The notes: generated from the letters alone by a model not told the origin. Positions 15,726-23,635 are shown, counted from the stretch's first letter. The stretch: 62,263 nt of DNA from SHLQ01 sp964451305 (GCA_964451305.1 CAYVHV010000022.1:1-62263); one strand, 5' to 3'. Numbers and translations: made by a program.

Positions 15726-16406
15726 ATGGAACGTACTACTCCGAACGAACCAGCTCCTAGGAACGCGCCCGCAGTCCCGAGCGAGAGCTTCTCGCTGATG
15801 CAGATCTTTGCCATCACGATGAGTTTCATCGCTGGCATCCTCATCGTCGTCGGCGTAGCGTCGGCCGGTAGTGACTCGACAGCGCTTGGTCCTTCCGAAG
15901 CTGCCCACTCGATTCCATCTGGCGAACTCGCGCGAGCTGTCGGCGAACCTTCGAACTCGAACGAAGGTGAAGACACTGTCGTTGCCGAGGTTGCGGGTGT
16001 GACCTGCGAAGTCGAGCGCCTCGCCGAAGACGCGACGTCGGCCGCGGTTCTCGATGCGTGGAATAGCGCTGTCGAATCTCCTGGTGATGCATGCGCCGCA
16101 CCGTTTGCGGAAACACTCGGATCAGCGTGGGTTATGACCGACGCGGAACTCTCAATCTTCGGAGAAGAAGGAAGCCTCTACGAGTTCACCAATAGCGATG
16201 GACCGGTCAACGGACTAACGATCTTCCTTCTCGAGGAAGATGCGTCGAACGACGAGGCTGGCCAACTTCAGGCCCTCATCGACAGCGTGTGGGGAGCGGA
16301 CACGATCGACTGGGAGCGCAATTGCACGAGCACCGATAGCCCATGGTCTGGCCTGATGTCCCCCGATGGCCTGGCGATCGAGGTGTCTCGCTGCTCCGAC
16401 GCATAG
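15726..16406 (+). CDS. Hypothetical membrane-anchored exported protein
   Basis: This is an unrecognised 226-residue protein. About 24 polar, Pro-rich residues precede one transmembrane helix (LMQIFAITMSFIAGILIVVGVA, about 25-46), and the remaining ~180 residues should lie outside the membrane. The exported part is acidic and has four cysteines (in VTCEVER, DACAAP, RNCTST and SRCSDA) that could form two disulphides. It is divergent from the excalibur-protein gene and convergent with the second LFG-motif gene at 16418. No enzymatic motif is visible. Confidence 0.75.
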   Translation: MERTTPNEPAPRNAPAVPSESFSLMQIFAITMSFIAGILIVVGVASAGSDSTALGPSEAAHSIPSGELARAVGEPSNSNEGEDTVVAEVAGVTCEVERLAEDATSAAVLDAWNSAVESPGDACAAPFAETLGSAWVMTDAELSIFGEEGSLYEFTNSDGPVNGLTIFLLEEDASNDEAGQLQALIDSVWGADTIDWERNCTSTDSPWSGLMSPDGLAIEVSRCSDA

Positions 16407-16417
16407 TTGGGGCACGG

Positions 16418-16855
16418 CTACTCGTCGGCTTCGACCTCAGTAGTCACGTCATCACCGACAGGGCCGTCGACCTCGCGATCATCGAACGCAGCCGAGCCAA
16501 AGATCAGAACTCCGACGACGACCGCACTTGAGACGACTGGATGCGACTTTGCTTTGGCAATAGCCGCCCGTACGAGTCCGCCCGATTGAGCGACCGGAAC
16601 GACGCTGTTGTTGACGGGCACAATCTCACCACTGTTTTGATCCGCCCGGGATGACACGTCCGAAACGGGGACGGGTTGTGCATCGCGATCATCGTCGTGC
16701 TCCGACGGAGAATCCCCAAAGAGCGAGAGATAGTCACTCGCTGACAAGTTCGCTTCACCGGTTGGGTCAGCGGGCGGCGTAGCGTCGGGCGCGTCTGTCG
16801 GAGAATCACCGAAGAGAATTTTGTATTGCTCTGGAGTGAGTCCTGATCCGACCAT
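16418..16855 (-). CDS. Small membrane protein with two N-terminal LFG motifs
   Basis: This is an unrecognised 145-residue protein. It carries the same duplicated motif as the protein at 14593-15501, at the same positions for the first copy: residues 6-19 (LTPEQYKILFGDSP) and 37-50 (LSASDYLSLFGDSP). After an acidic linker comes a transmembrane helix (about 107-122) introduced by HPVVSSAVVV, close to HPGLSIAVLVV in the other protein, then a short acidic tail. Start ATG 16855 (MVGSGLTPEQ) is chosen over 16915 because it aligns with MVSNGLSRAS of the paralogue. Function unknown. Confidence 0.8.
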   Translation of the reverse strand: MVGSGLTPEQYKILFGDSPTDAPDATPPADPTGEANLSASDYLSLFGDSPSEHDDDRDAQPVPVSDVSSRADQNSGEIVPVNNSVVPVAQSGGLVRAAIAKAKSHPVVSSAVVVGVLIFGSAAFDDREVDGPVGDDVTTEVEADE

Positions 16856-16949
16856 GTCGATCCTCAACAATCTCCCGCAACGATCGAGAGTACATCCGCT
16901 TGGTGAAGTGGGCAATCGCGTTTGACGCTCGTCTGCGAGTCGGCAGACT

Positions 16950-17339
16950 ATGACGGTGATCCCGATCTATATGGCACTCGCTCCAGTGCCCTTTGCAATC
17001 GGATACATCTGGCGCACTGGCGCGCACCCTGAAGAACGTGTAAATCCCGAGCTCAGCCGTGCGTTCGCCACCGGTGCAGTTCTTGGGTCACTGTTCGCGC
17101 TCGTCATCGCTGCGGTCTTTCTCGAAGATGGGTTCGATTTTCTTGCAGCCTTCGTCGCTGTTGGAGTTGTTGGGTGGCTTGCGGTGGCTCTCGACCAAGG
17201 TGAGCGCCGTGATGTCGAAGGGTCAGCGGTTGCTCGAGGAGCTCAGCGGGGAGCGATGCTCCTTCTTGGAATCGGTGCGGGGGCGGCGCTCGGGGTCATC
17301 CCATGGGTGGCGCTCGTCGCGGTATTGCGCAGCCTCTAA
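16950..17339 (+). CDS. Hypothetical integral membrane protein
   Basis: This 129-residue protein has about four hydrophobic segments (IYMALAPVPFAIGYIW, AVLGSLFALVIAAVFL, LAAFVAVGVVGWLAVAL and GAMLLLGIGAGAALGVIPWVALVAVL). The short loops carry charged residues, for example GERRDVEGS. No family is recognised. It is divergent from the LFG-motif gene and is followed by another small membrane protein gene 140 bp downstream, whose topology is similar enough to suggest distant relation. Confidence 0.65.
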   Translation: MTVIPIYMALAPVPFAIGYIWRTGAHPEERVNPELSRAFATGAVLGSLFALVIAAVFLEDGFDFLAAFVAVGVVGWLAVALDQGERRDVEGSAVARGAQRGAMLLLGIGAGAALGVIPWVALVAVLRSL

Positions 17340-17479
17340 GGGCGGCTGTTCTTCGCAGCCTTGACGGCTGTGTTGCGCAGCCACCTAATGCAAAATCGGA
17401 CGTTACAACTAGGGTCGCTCGACTCAACCCGATAGAGATCATCGACCCATCAAGGAATGCCTCTTGGGCCATAAATCGA

Positions 17480-17905
17480 ATGACCATGAGCGTCGAGAAA
17501 ATGATCATGGCCGCACTACTGAATCTCGTCTTTCTCTTTCCAGCACTCGGGTTTCTGTTCGAGTTCGCCCGTGTGCGTACCGAGACCCCAGTCGACGAAC
17601 AGTCCGGCAACATTGCGTACGAAGACCGAATGCTCCTCGGAGCGATATTCGGCGCCTGCTTGCCAGCTCTTCTGAACGGCAGCCTGGTCGTGCTCCTCGG
17701 AGTGACCGTCATTATCGCTACCCAGGCATACGTCGTTGTTGCGACCGATCGATCTGGTCTTGCGTTGCTCCCAACGCCGCACTTTCATCACGGAACAATC
17801 TCCAACCACCAAACCAAGGTCGCGGGTCTGGCACTCGGTGGGGCCGTTGGTGGGTTCGTCGTCTCATTGATCTTTAGCGGCGTCATCAGCATCTTCTTCG
17901 GCTAG
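17480..17905 (+). CDS. Hypothetical integral membrane protein
   Basis: This unrecognised 141-residue protein has an N-terminal hydrophobic helix (MIMAALLNLVFLFPALGFLF), a short charged segment (RVRTETPVDEQSGNIAYEDR), and two or three further hydrophobic helices. The last of these is AGLALGGAVGGFVVSLIFSGVISIFFG at the very C-terminus. A HFHHGTISNHQ stretch between helices is His-rich and could bind metal, but this is only suggestive. The open frame extends to 17303; ATG 17480 (or 17486/17501) is preferred because the upstream part is hydrophilic and overlaps the preceding gene. Confidence 0.6.
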   Translation: MTMSVEKMIMAALLNLVFLFPALGFLFEFARVRTETPVDEQSGNIAYEDRMLLGAIFGACLPALLNGSLVVLLGVTVIIATQAYVVVATDRSGLALLPTPHFHHGTISNHQTKVAGLALGGAVGGFVVSLIFSGVISIFFG

Positions 17906-18031
17906 TCCACGGGCGAAAGTCCCTCACTGCGTCGCGGGAAACAGCCCCCTGCATCTGCGCGCTATCTATCGGGCTCGAGTGTTGAGATATTCTCGAATCG
18001 AACTCTCAACCGGTAGATCAGTGACGTTTCG

Positions 18032-18850
18032 ATGGTACGAACTCCATTTCACGGCCAGCCACTGACACCGTTTGCGCGCTATCAGCCATCGCTGAGTGAT
18101 CCGCTCTTTGAGAGCTCGACCGCTCGATGGTTCCGATCTCAGGTCGGTCCGTCCCGCCTGTTCACCTACGAGCGAAGTCAGTTCGACGTGGTCATCGCCC
18201 CAACCCAAGGACGGGGCACCCACGAGGTCGACTTCGAAACTGCACATCTCGATCGACATCATTGGCTCTATATCCGGGCTGGTCAGGCGCACCGGTGGGG
18301 TCCGAGTACCTACGAGGCTGACCTTATCCTCCTCCAGCCCGCCGGCAGCTCGGTGCACTGGCAACCAGGACCTCGCACCATCGTCTTTACCGACGCGCAG
18401 CTCGCGGATGTTGCGCCGCTTCTCGAGTTCATCAACGTTCAGCGTGAACATGCTGACCCCGTCGTCATGAGCACGACTCGGGATCTCATCTTTGGATGGC
18501 TTCGACTCGGTGAGCGGGACGTGAAGCTCGAGCCGTTGTGTATCGACTTTCGAAACCTCCTCGAAGTGAGAGTGACCGACGTACGCACCGTTGACCACTA
18601 TGCAAAGTTGCTCGGGTGTACGACGCGCGAGCTCGTCGACTCATGTCGCAAGGCCCGATGTGCGCACCCGAAGAAGATGATCGAACAGGCGTTGTTGCTC
18701 GAGGCAAAGCGTCTACTCACCCAGCCGAACGGTTCGGTCGGTGCGGTCGCGAGCTTTCTTGGCTTCGATGAGGCTCGGTTCGCTCGGTTCTTTCGACGAG
18801 CCGAAGGACAACGGCTCGACTCCTGGATTGCCCAGCATCAGCTCGGATAA
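18032..18850 (+). CDS. AraC family transcriptional regulator
   Basis: This 272-residue regulator has an N-terminal cupin-like sensing domain (about 1-170, with HHWLYIRAGQAHRWG, the typical beta-barrel effector pocket edge). The C-terminal AraC DNA-binding part (about 175-270) has two HTH motifs, TVDHYAKLLGCTTRELVDSCRK and SVGAVASFLGFDEARFARFFRR. Proteins of this class activate nearby genes for metabolism of small molecules. No obvious partner operon flanks it: upstream are small membrane proteins and downstream is a short membrane protein gene. Its target and ligand cannot be named. Confidence 0.87.
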   Translation: MVRTPFHGQPLTPFARYQPSLSDPLFESSTARWFRSQVGPSRLFTYERSQFDVVIAPTQGRGTHEVDFETAHLDRHHWLYIRAGQAHRWGPSTYEADLILLQPAGSSVHWQPGPRTIVFTDAQLADVAPLLEFINVQREHADPVVMSTTRDLIFGWLRLGERDVKLEPLCIDFRNLLEVRVTDVRTVDHYAKLLGCTTRELVDSCRKARCAHPKKMIEQALLLEAKRLLTQPNGSVGAVASFLGFDEARFARFFRRAEGQRLDSWIAQHQLG

Positions 18851-18979
18851 TTCAGTGCCGCGACGCAGGCTGTTCGGCTCTTGATTTTTGGACACGTGAT
18901 ATTCCACACTGGCGATGGGACCACACGACTTCGTTCTTCGAATACCCAAACGGATTATCTAGGAGATGAGAAACACAAC

Positions 18980-19279
18980 GTGTCAACAGTTGGACCCAGC
19001 CCTCAAAACCCCATGCCATGGTGGAGCGCGAGGAAACACCCCGACGACTTATCTCCCCTCAACCTCTGTGCCGGTTTCATCGCCGTGCTCTTGGTGGTGC
19101 CGGGCGTGTTCGCTGGCGGCGGTGGCCTGACCGGATCATTTCTCGGGCTGCTCAGCGTGTTGCCTCCGACCGCTGTAGGCATCCTTGCTGGCAGGCGCAA
19201 TGGGCCTCGGTCGGCTCGCATTGCTTTCATCGCTGCTGGCGTGTTCATCTTGATGATCGCCCTGCAGTTACGAGGCTGA
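18980..19279 (+). CDS. Small hypothetical membrane protein
   Basis: This 99-residue protein begins at GTG 18980 (MSTVGPSPQNPMPWWSARK). An AGGAG at 18961-18965 is somewhat far upstream (14 nt), so ATG 19013 is an alternative start. There are two or three hydrophobic segments: NLCAGFIAVLLVVPGVFAG, GLLSVLPPTAVGILAG and ARIAFIAAGVFILMIALQL. No family is recognised. It converges on the gene ending at 19289. Confidence 0.5.
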   Translation: MSTVGPSPQNPMPWWSARKHPDDLSPLNLCAGFIAVLLVVPGVFAGGGGLTGSFLGLLSVLPPTAVGILAGRRNGPRSARIAFIAAGVFILMIALQLRG

Positions 19280-19288
19280 TCAGACTCA

Positions 19289-19903
19289 TTAGCCGAAATA
19301 GGCGATCTCACCAAGGTTGAACTGCACCGCTATCAATGTGTCCGGGTGGCCGAGGTCTTCATCGGGGATTGCAATGCAGACCGTGCCGTCAACAACGTCG
19401 TCTTCGCTTGTTGGAGCGTTGATGTCGAAGGTGTTCACCTCGTCGCCGCAGTCCTGGCCCAACGTGGTCTGGGCATAGATCGCCGACGTTGCGCCGCCGA
19501 AAATCTGAACGTCGAACGACTCGAGCGTTGTCACGGGAAGTTGTTCGCTCCGACGAAGTTCAGCTTGCACGTCTACGACCGCAAACACGACACCGTCAAC
19601 TGTTGGCTCGCCAGGTCCAGCCGACAGGGCAGAGAACGTGAGACCCCAATCGGCCACTCCCTTGGTCTGCAGAATATTTGTAGCCAACGTATGAGGCTCG
19701 TCGCGAGGAAAAGGCGATTCGATCGTGCCGGTGGCGTCGCCTGATGTCGTCGTTGCATCGGCGTCTCCCGAAGACGAAACGAGTAGCCACAAACCCAACC
19801 CAGCAATCACGACGATGGCTAACGCGATGATCGGCAGTGCGGGTGTTGCCGGTGTCGCCGAACGGTGGGGTTCATCGACCTGGATTGGTTCATCGATGGT
19901 CAT
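19289..19903 (-). CDS. Hypothetical membrane-anchored exported protein
   Basis: This is an unrecognised 204-residue protein. A 23-residue polar start (MTIDEPIQVDEPHRSATP) is followed by one transmembrane helix (LPIIALAIVVIAGLGLWLLV, about 24-44) and an exported, acidic, Thr/Asp-rich domain of ~160 residues. Its two cysteines (in LGQDCGDEV and DGTVCIAIP) could pair. The plan resembles the protein at 15726-16406. The frame stays open to 20521, but that extension runs antisense through the phosphotransacetylase gene and is rejected; ATG 19903 is used, without a visible ribosome site. Confidence 0.72.
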   Translation of the reverse strand: MTIDEPIQVDEPHRSATPATPALPIIALAIVVIAGLGLWLLVSSSGDADATTTSGDATGTIESPFPRDEPHTLATNILQTKGVADWGLTFSALSAGPGEPTVDGVVFAVVDVQAELRRSEQLPVTTLESFDVQIFGGATSAIYAQTTLGQDCGDEVNTFDINAPTSEDDVVDGTVCIAIPDEDLGHPDTLIAVQFNLGEIAYFG

Positions 19904-20081
19904 GGGATGCCTATCGGTTCTGGTCCTGGGATTGGTAGTGATGGTGCCTGTGATGATGTGAACACGCCTTCCTCGCTCCGACTTCCTTGTGGCCGCGCAT
20001 GTGACCGTTTGTTCACCCTCGTAGGCATACACCTGCAGAATCGAGCAAGTACCGTTGCGTTGGTTCACGTGAAGCGAGGTA

Positions 20082-21011
20082 ATGGTGACGAATCCGGACA
20101 TTCTCAACAGCTGGTACGAGAGAGCAGCGGCTAACCCCCAGCGCATCATGCTGGCCGACGCAGGCGACGAGCGTGCCATCGCAGCAGCGGAGAAGCTCAA
20201 CAACTCGGGCTTGGCGATCGCAACGGTGGTCTCTGATCCCGCGTCGGTCTTCGCCGAGGTCGACCCGAGCGAGCTCGCTGCAGTTACCGAGAAGTCGTCG
20301 CGGCCATTCGACCTGGACGACCCGCTGAACGCTGCGACGATCGCGGTGCGCACTGGCCTTGCCGATGGGTGTGTGGCGGGAGCGACCCGCCCGACCGCCG
20401 ATGTGTTGCGCGCCGCTATCGGCATCCTTGGGACGAAACCGGGAACGCCGATCATCAGTAGTTCGTTCTTCTTCGTGCTTCCCGATGGAAAAACGATGGC
20501 GTACGGCGACTGTGGTGTCATGCCCGACCCCGACGCCGAGCAGCTCGCATCGATCGCGATTTCGTCGGCAGCAACATATGGCGAACTCGATGGGAGCGAT
20601 GCACGGGTGGCGATGCTCTCGTTCTCAACAAAGGGCAGCGCGAGTCATCCCCGCGTCGACAAGGTGATCGCCGCAACCGAGAAGGTGCGCGAGCTCGCTC
20701 CCGATCTCGATGTCGATGGCGAGTTGCAGTTCGATGCCGCGTGGGTTCCAGCGATCGGTGAGAAGAAGGCACCGGGTTCTCACGTGGCGGGATCGGCCAA
20801 CGTTCTTATCTTTCCCGATCTCGATAGCGGGAACATTGCGTACAAGATCACCGAGCGTCTCGGCGGAGCGCGTGCGTTCGGTCCGTTGCTTCAAGGTGTC
20901 GACGGAGTTATGCACGATCTTTCCCGTGGCGCGAGCGTCGACGACATCGTCAATGTCAGCGTGATCGCTGCGCTCCAAGCACAGACCCGTGCGACTGCTC
21001 GAGGTCAGTAG
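20082..21011 (+). CDS. pta: Phosphate acetyltransferase (PTA/PTB family)
   Basis: This 309-residue cytosolic enzyme interconverts acetyl-CoA and acetyl phosphate. Family features include GLADGCVAGATRPTADVLRA, SSSFFFVLPDGKTMAYGDCG, PDAEQLASIAISSA, the MLSFSTKGSASHPRV active-site segment, and NVLIFPDLDSGNIAYKITERL followed by GPLLQGVDGVMHDLSRGAS, all in the expected order. It is shorter than the ~330 residues of many bacterial Pta proteins and lacks the regulatory N-terminal domain. No acetate kinase gene is adjacent. ATG 20082 lies 2 nt after a GCGAGG; GTG 20085 is an alternative. Confidence 0.88.
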   Translation: MVTNPDILNSWYERAAANPQRIMLADAGDERAIAAAEKLNNSGLAIATVVSDPASVFAEVDPSELAAVTEKSSRPFDLDDPLNAATIAVRTGLADGCVAGATRPTADVLRAAIGILGTKPGTPIISSSFFFVLPDGKTMAYGDCGVMPDPDAEQLASIAISSAATYGELDGSDARVAMLSFSTKGSASHPRVDKVIAATEKVRELAPDLDVDGELQFDAAWVPAIGEKKAPGSHVAGSANVLIFPDLDSGNIAYKITERLGGARAFGPLLQGVDGVMHDLSRGASVDDIVNVSVIAALQAQTRATARGQ

Positions 21012-21374
21012 GAACACGGTCGTTTTGGGACATTCTGGACCGTTGTGGGCCAAAGTTACTCACATGTCATCCACAGGCTAAATGGAGGCGAGCGCGCGCG
21101 TTTTACGCTGCATCCACACCGTTATCCACAGAAGGGTTGTGGTTGTCCCATGTTTTGGTCAGCAATCCACTGAACGCTTCGAGATTTCCCGAGGAAATTC
21201 GCACATTTCCCGAAGTTGTCCACTGGTGTCTCACAGGCCCATCCCGGCATGGTGAATATGAGAAAGCGAGCGGTTGTCAGAGGGCTCTGCAAAGATGTCT
21301 CTGTGGTCTATTTCGCAGCGTCCATGCAACAACGCAACACCTGGGTGACCCCCCGGTAGTTCACGGGAGATCAC
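21012..21374. promoter_or_regulatory. dnaB upstream region with DnaA-box-like cluster
   Basis: This 363-bp gap has no supportable gene. It contains TTATCCACA (21122-21130, a perfect E. coli-type DnaA box), TCATCCACA (21067-21075), GCATCCACA (21110-21118) and TTGTCCACT (21216-21224, one mismatch to the GC-rich actinobacterial box TTGTCCACA). An AAATTCGCACATTT stretch at about 21195-21208 is mildly AT-rich. The cluster could mediate DnaA control of dnaB or mark a replication-related site. dnaA is not in the window, so calling it oriC is not justified. Confidence 0.5.
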
Positions 21375-22847
21375 ATGTCCGACACCACCTTCGACGATGC
21401 GCCTCCGCCAGAGGAGGACGATGGGTATAACGCCTCGGGTGGGTATGACGACGGCGGCTATGCACGAAGCGAGAGCTACAACGATGGCCCCGCACGGGTT
21501 ATCGAAGCTCGCACCGGTCGGACGCCACCGCACAACATTCAGGTCGAACAGTCGCTGCTCGGTGTGCTCCTCCTGTCGCGAGACGCCATTGCGAGCGCAC
21601 TCGAAGTTGTAGAAGCGGCGCACTTCTATCGTCCGGCGCACCAGCACATCTTCGAAGCGATCACGACGCTTTATGGTGCCGGCGACGAAGCCGATGTCGT
21701 CACCGTTGCCGATCTGCTCGATCGCAGTGGTCAGCTCGCCGGTATGGGTGGCAGCTCAACGCTCATCGATCTTCAGGCTCAGGCTCCTGCTGTTACCGGT
21801 GCCAAGAAGTATGCGGAGATCGTTCGCGAGAACGCACTTCTTCGACGGTTGATCAGCGTTGGCAATGAGATTGCCGAGATTGCGTACGGGCGCCCCGAAG
21901 ATGTCGTCAAAGCTGTTGACGAGGCCGAGCATCTTGTCTTCGAGGTTGCTCAAGGTCGGGCGTCTGACACGATGGCGCCGATGCGCGAGCTCGTCGAGCA
22001 AAGCCTCGATCGTCTCGAGATGCTCTACGACAGGGGAGAGGGCATCACCGGAACACCGACCGGGTTCGTCGACCTCGATGAGTTGCTCTCTGGTCTCCAA
22101 CCGAACGCGTTGATCGTCGTCGGTGCTCGTCCCGCAATGGGAAAGACGAGTTTCGCGCTCAACATTGCTTCGCACGCTGCGGTCGATAGTGGCAAACCAA
22201 CGCTCATCTTCTCGTTGGAGATGGGCCAGCTCGAACTCTCGCAGCGCATGTTGTGTTCAGAGTCTCGAGTCGACGCGATGAAGATGCGCGACGGCAAGCT
22301 CAGCGATACCGACTGGGAGAAGATCAGCACCGGTGTTGCCCGCCTCGGCGAGGCACCGATTTGGATCGATGACAATCCAGGTCTCACCGTGATGGATATT
22401 CGCGGTCGTGCCCGTCGCCTGAAGTCTCAGGTCGGCGACCTGGGGCTGATCGTGGTCGACTATATCCAGCTGATGACCGGCCGTTCCGGCGCCGAATCTC
22501 GCCAGGTCGAGATCTCGGAGATCTCTCGTAACTTGAAGGTTCTTGCCCGTGAGCTCGAGGTGCCCGTTGTTGGCTTGTCGCAGCTGTCTCGTACACTCGA
22601 GTCCCGCCAGGACAAGCGGCCGATGCTCTCGGACCTTCGTGAGTCCGGCGCGATCGAGCAGGACGCCGACGTCGTGATGTTCCTGTATCGCGACGAGGTC
22701 TACAACCCCGAGTCACAGGACGCCGGCATTGCCGAGGTCATTATTGCCAAGCACCGTAATGGCCCCACCGATACGATCCGCCTTGCGTTTCTTCCGCAGT
22801 ACACGCGCTTTGCAAACATGGCGAGGAACCCCTCAAACCAAATGTAG
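21375..22847 (+). CDS. dnaB: Replicative DNA helicase
   Basis: This 490-residue hexameric fork helicase has an N-terminal domain (about 45-145: VEQSLLGVLLLSRDAIASAL and HFYRPAHQHIFEAITTLY) and a RecA-like C-terminal domain. The latter has Walker A ARPAMGKTSFALN, Walker B LGLIVVDYIQLM and the SQLSRTLESRQDKRPMLSD loop. The first ~40 residues are an acidic, Tyr/Gly-rich extension (EEDDGYNASGGYDDGGY). No intein is present. In many bacteria it follows rplI directly, but here 14 kb of accessory genes intervene. Its predicted loader DciA is encoded at 46698. Start ATG 21375 has CGGGAG upstream. Confidence 0.97.
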   Translation: MSDTTFDDAPPPEEDDGYNASGGYDDGGYARSESYNDGPARVIEARTGRTPPHNIQVEQSLLGVLLLSRDAIASALEVVEAAHFYRPAHQHIFEAITTLYGAGDEADVVTVADLLDRSGQLAGMGGSSTLIDLQAQAPAVTGAKKYAEIVRENALLRRLISVGNEIAEIAYGRPEDVVKAVDEAEHLVFEVAQGRASDTMAPMRELVEQSLDRLEMLYDRGEGITGTPTGFVDLDELLSGLQPNALIVVGARPAMGKTSFALNIASHAAVDSGKPTLIFSLEMGQLELSQRMLCSESRVDAMKMRDGKLSDTDWEKISTGVARLGEAPIWIDDNPGLTVMDIRGRARRLKSQVGDLGLIVVDYIQLMTGRSGAESRQVEISEISRNLKVLARELEVPVVGLSQLSRTLESRQDKRPMLSDLRESGAIEQDADVVMFLYRDEVYNPESQDAGIAEVIIAKHRNGPTDTIRLAFLPQYTRFANMARNPSNQM

Positions 22848-22899
22848 AGGCTTGCAGGCCAGCAGGCTTGCGCTCGGCTGGAAAGCGGCGAGGGTACCC

Positions 22900-22954
22900 A
22901 CGGCTAACCGGCCTCGTTCTACTTGTGTCGAGATCCGGAATGTCTATATCCAGC
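22900..22954 (+). repeat. 55-bp copy A ending at assembly gap
   Basis: Identical over 55 bp to 23055-23109. This copy ends exactly where the run of N begins and the other starts exactly where it ends, as expected when two contigs sharing a k=55 graph overlap are placed side by side without being merged. Probably an assembly artefact, not a biological repeat. Confidence 0.9.
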
Positions 22955-23054
22955 NNNNNNNNNNNNNNNNNNNNNNNNNNNNNNNNNNNNNNNNNNNNNN
23001 NNNNNNNNNNNNNNNNNNNNNNNNNNNNNNNNNNNNNNNNNNNNNNNNNNNNNN
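22955..23054. other. Assembly gap of 100 N
   Basis: Exactly 100 undetermined bases, the usual placeholder for a gap of unknown size. Because its flanks are the same 55 bp, the true sequence is probably continuous with one copy and no missing bases. Confidence 0.97.
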
Positions 23055-23109
23055 ACGGCTAACCGGCCTCGTTCTACTTGTGTCGAGATCCGGAATGTCT
23101 ATATCCAGC
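23055..23109 (+). repeat. 55-bp copy B starting at assembly gap
   Basis: Second copy of the 55 bp seen at 22900-22954, beginning immediately after the N run. See the entry for copy A. Confidence 0.9.
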
Positions 23110-23165
23110 GGCGACAGAATCACCGAATGTCAGAAAAAAGCGCCTAGCCAGCATCAAGGGTAACG

Positions 23166-23315
23166 CTCGCCGGACTTCAGACGCATCGAGCCCCGGGTTC
23201 CGGAGGGAGTCGTGGGAGGGCGGAAGTTGCGGCAAGCAGTGCAGTGGAGCACTGGCGTGATGCGTGGAGGGAGTCGCAACCCCCACCCTGTAGATCCCAC
23301 TTTTCGTCCGGCGAG
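23166..23315. ncRNA. Candidate structured RNA or leader between dnaB and a small membrane protein
   Basis: Within the ~530-bp stretch without a gene (22848-23374, including the gap), complementary segments nest: 23166-23175 CTCGCCGGAC with 23306-23315 GTCCGGCGAG (10 bp perfect), 23212-23217 GTGGGA with 23295-23300 TCCCAC, 23226-23231 GTTGCG with 23275-23280 CGCAAC, and a CAGTG/CACTG hairpin at 23242-23254. GGAGGGAGTCG occurs twice (23202-23212, 23266-23276). It matches no RNA family I can name. It could be a free RNA on either strand or the leader of the gene at 23375. Confidence 0.35.
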
Positions 23316-23374
23316 GGCGAATCACCGGACACCAGTAACATCGGGTTCGTTCGGCCAGACCTTGAGAGGGAATT

Positions 23375-23599
23375 TTGTTTGCTCAGACACTTTTTCTTGG
23401 GGACAACCTTCTGCCGCTTCTCGCGCTGGCATTTGGTGGTGCGCTTGTGGTGGGGCCAGCGCTCGCCCTCGTGAAGCCTCCGGAGAATCGTCGAGACGAA
23501 ACCGATCTCGAACGCCCTCCGCTACTTCGAACGCTGGCGTTTATCTCTCTCGGCGTTGTTATGACGATCTGGGCACTCGCCAGTCTTCTTTCTGGCTGA
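23375..23599 (+). CDS. Small two-helix membrane protein
   Basis: This is a 74-residue protein with two transmembrane helices (LLPLLALAFGGALVVGPALAL and TLAFISLGVVMTIWALASLLSG) joined by a charged loop (KPPENRRDETDLERPP). It starts at TTG 23375, 3 nt after AGAGGGAA, a tight spacing. It follows the candidate structured region and precedes a strong hairpin at 23636. The hydrophobic pattern and framing signals support a real gene; no function is known. Confidence 0.62.
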   Translation: MFAQTLFLGDNLLPLLALAFGGALVVGPALALVKPPENRRDETDLERPPLLRTLAFISLGVVMTIWALASLLSG

Positions 23600-23635
23600 A
23601 GCTCGCACGCTGCGGGCTGCGCCAAAAGAGAAAGC

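Noticed and set aside
19904..20521. N-terminal extension of the hypothetical protein at 19289-19903
   Set aside because: It would be antisense to phosphotransacetylase, lacks a start signal and would displace the membrane anchor from the N-terminus.
21012..21374. Calling the dnaB upstream region oriC
   Set aside because: dnaA and dnaN are not in the window and the AT-rich unwinding element is weak; only a regulatory or origin-linked cluster can be claimed.
22955..23054. The 55-bp flanks as target-site duplications or an insertion sequence end
   Set aside because: The copies touch the N run exactly on both sides, which fits an assembly overlap; no transposase or inverted ends are visible.
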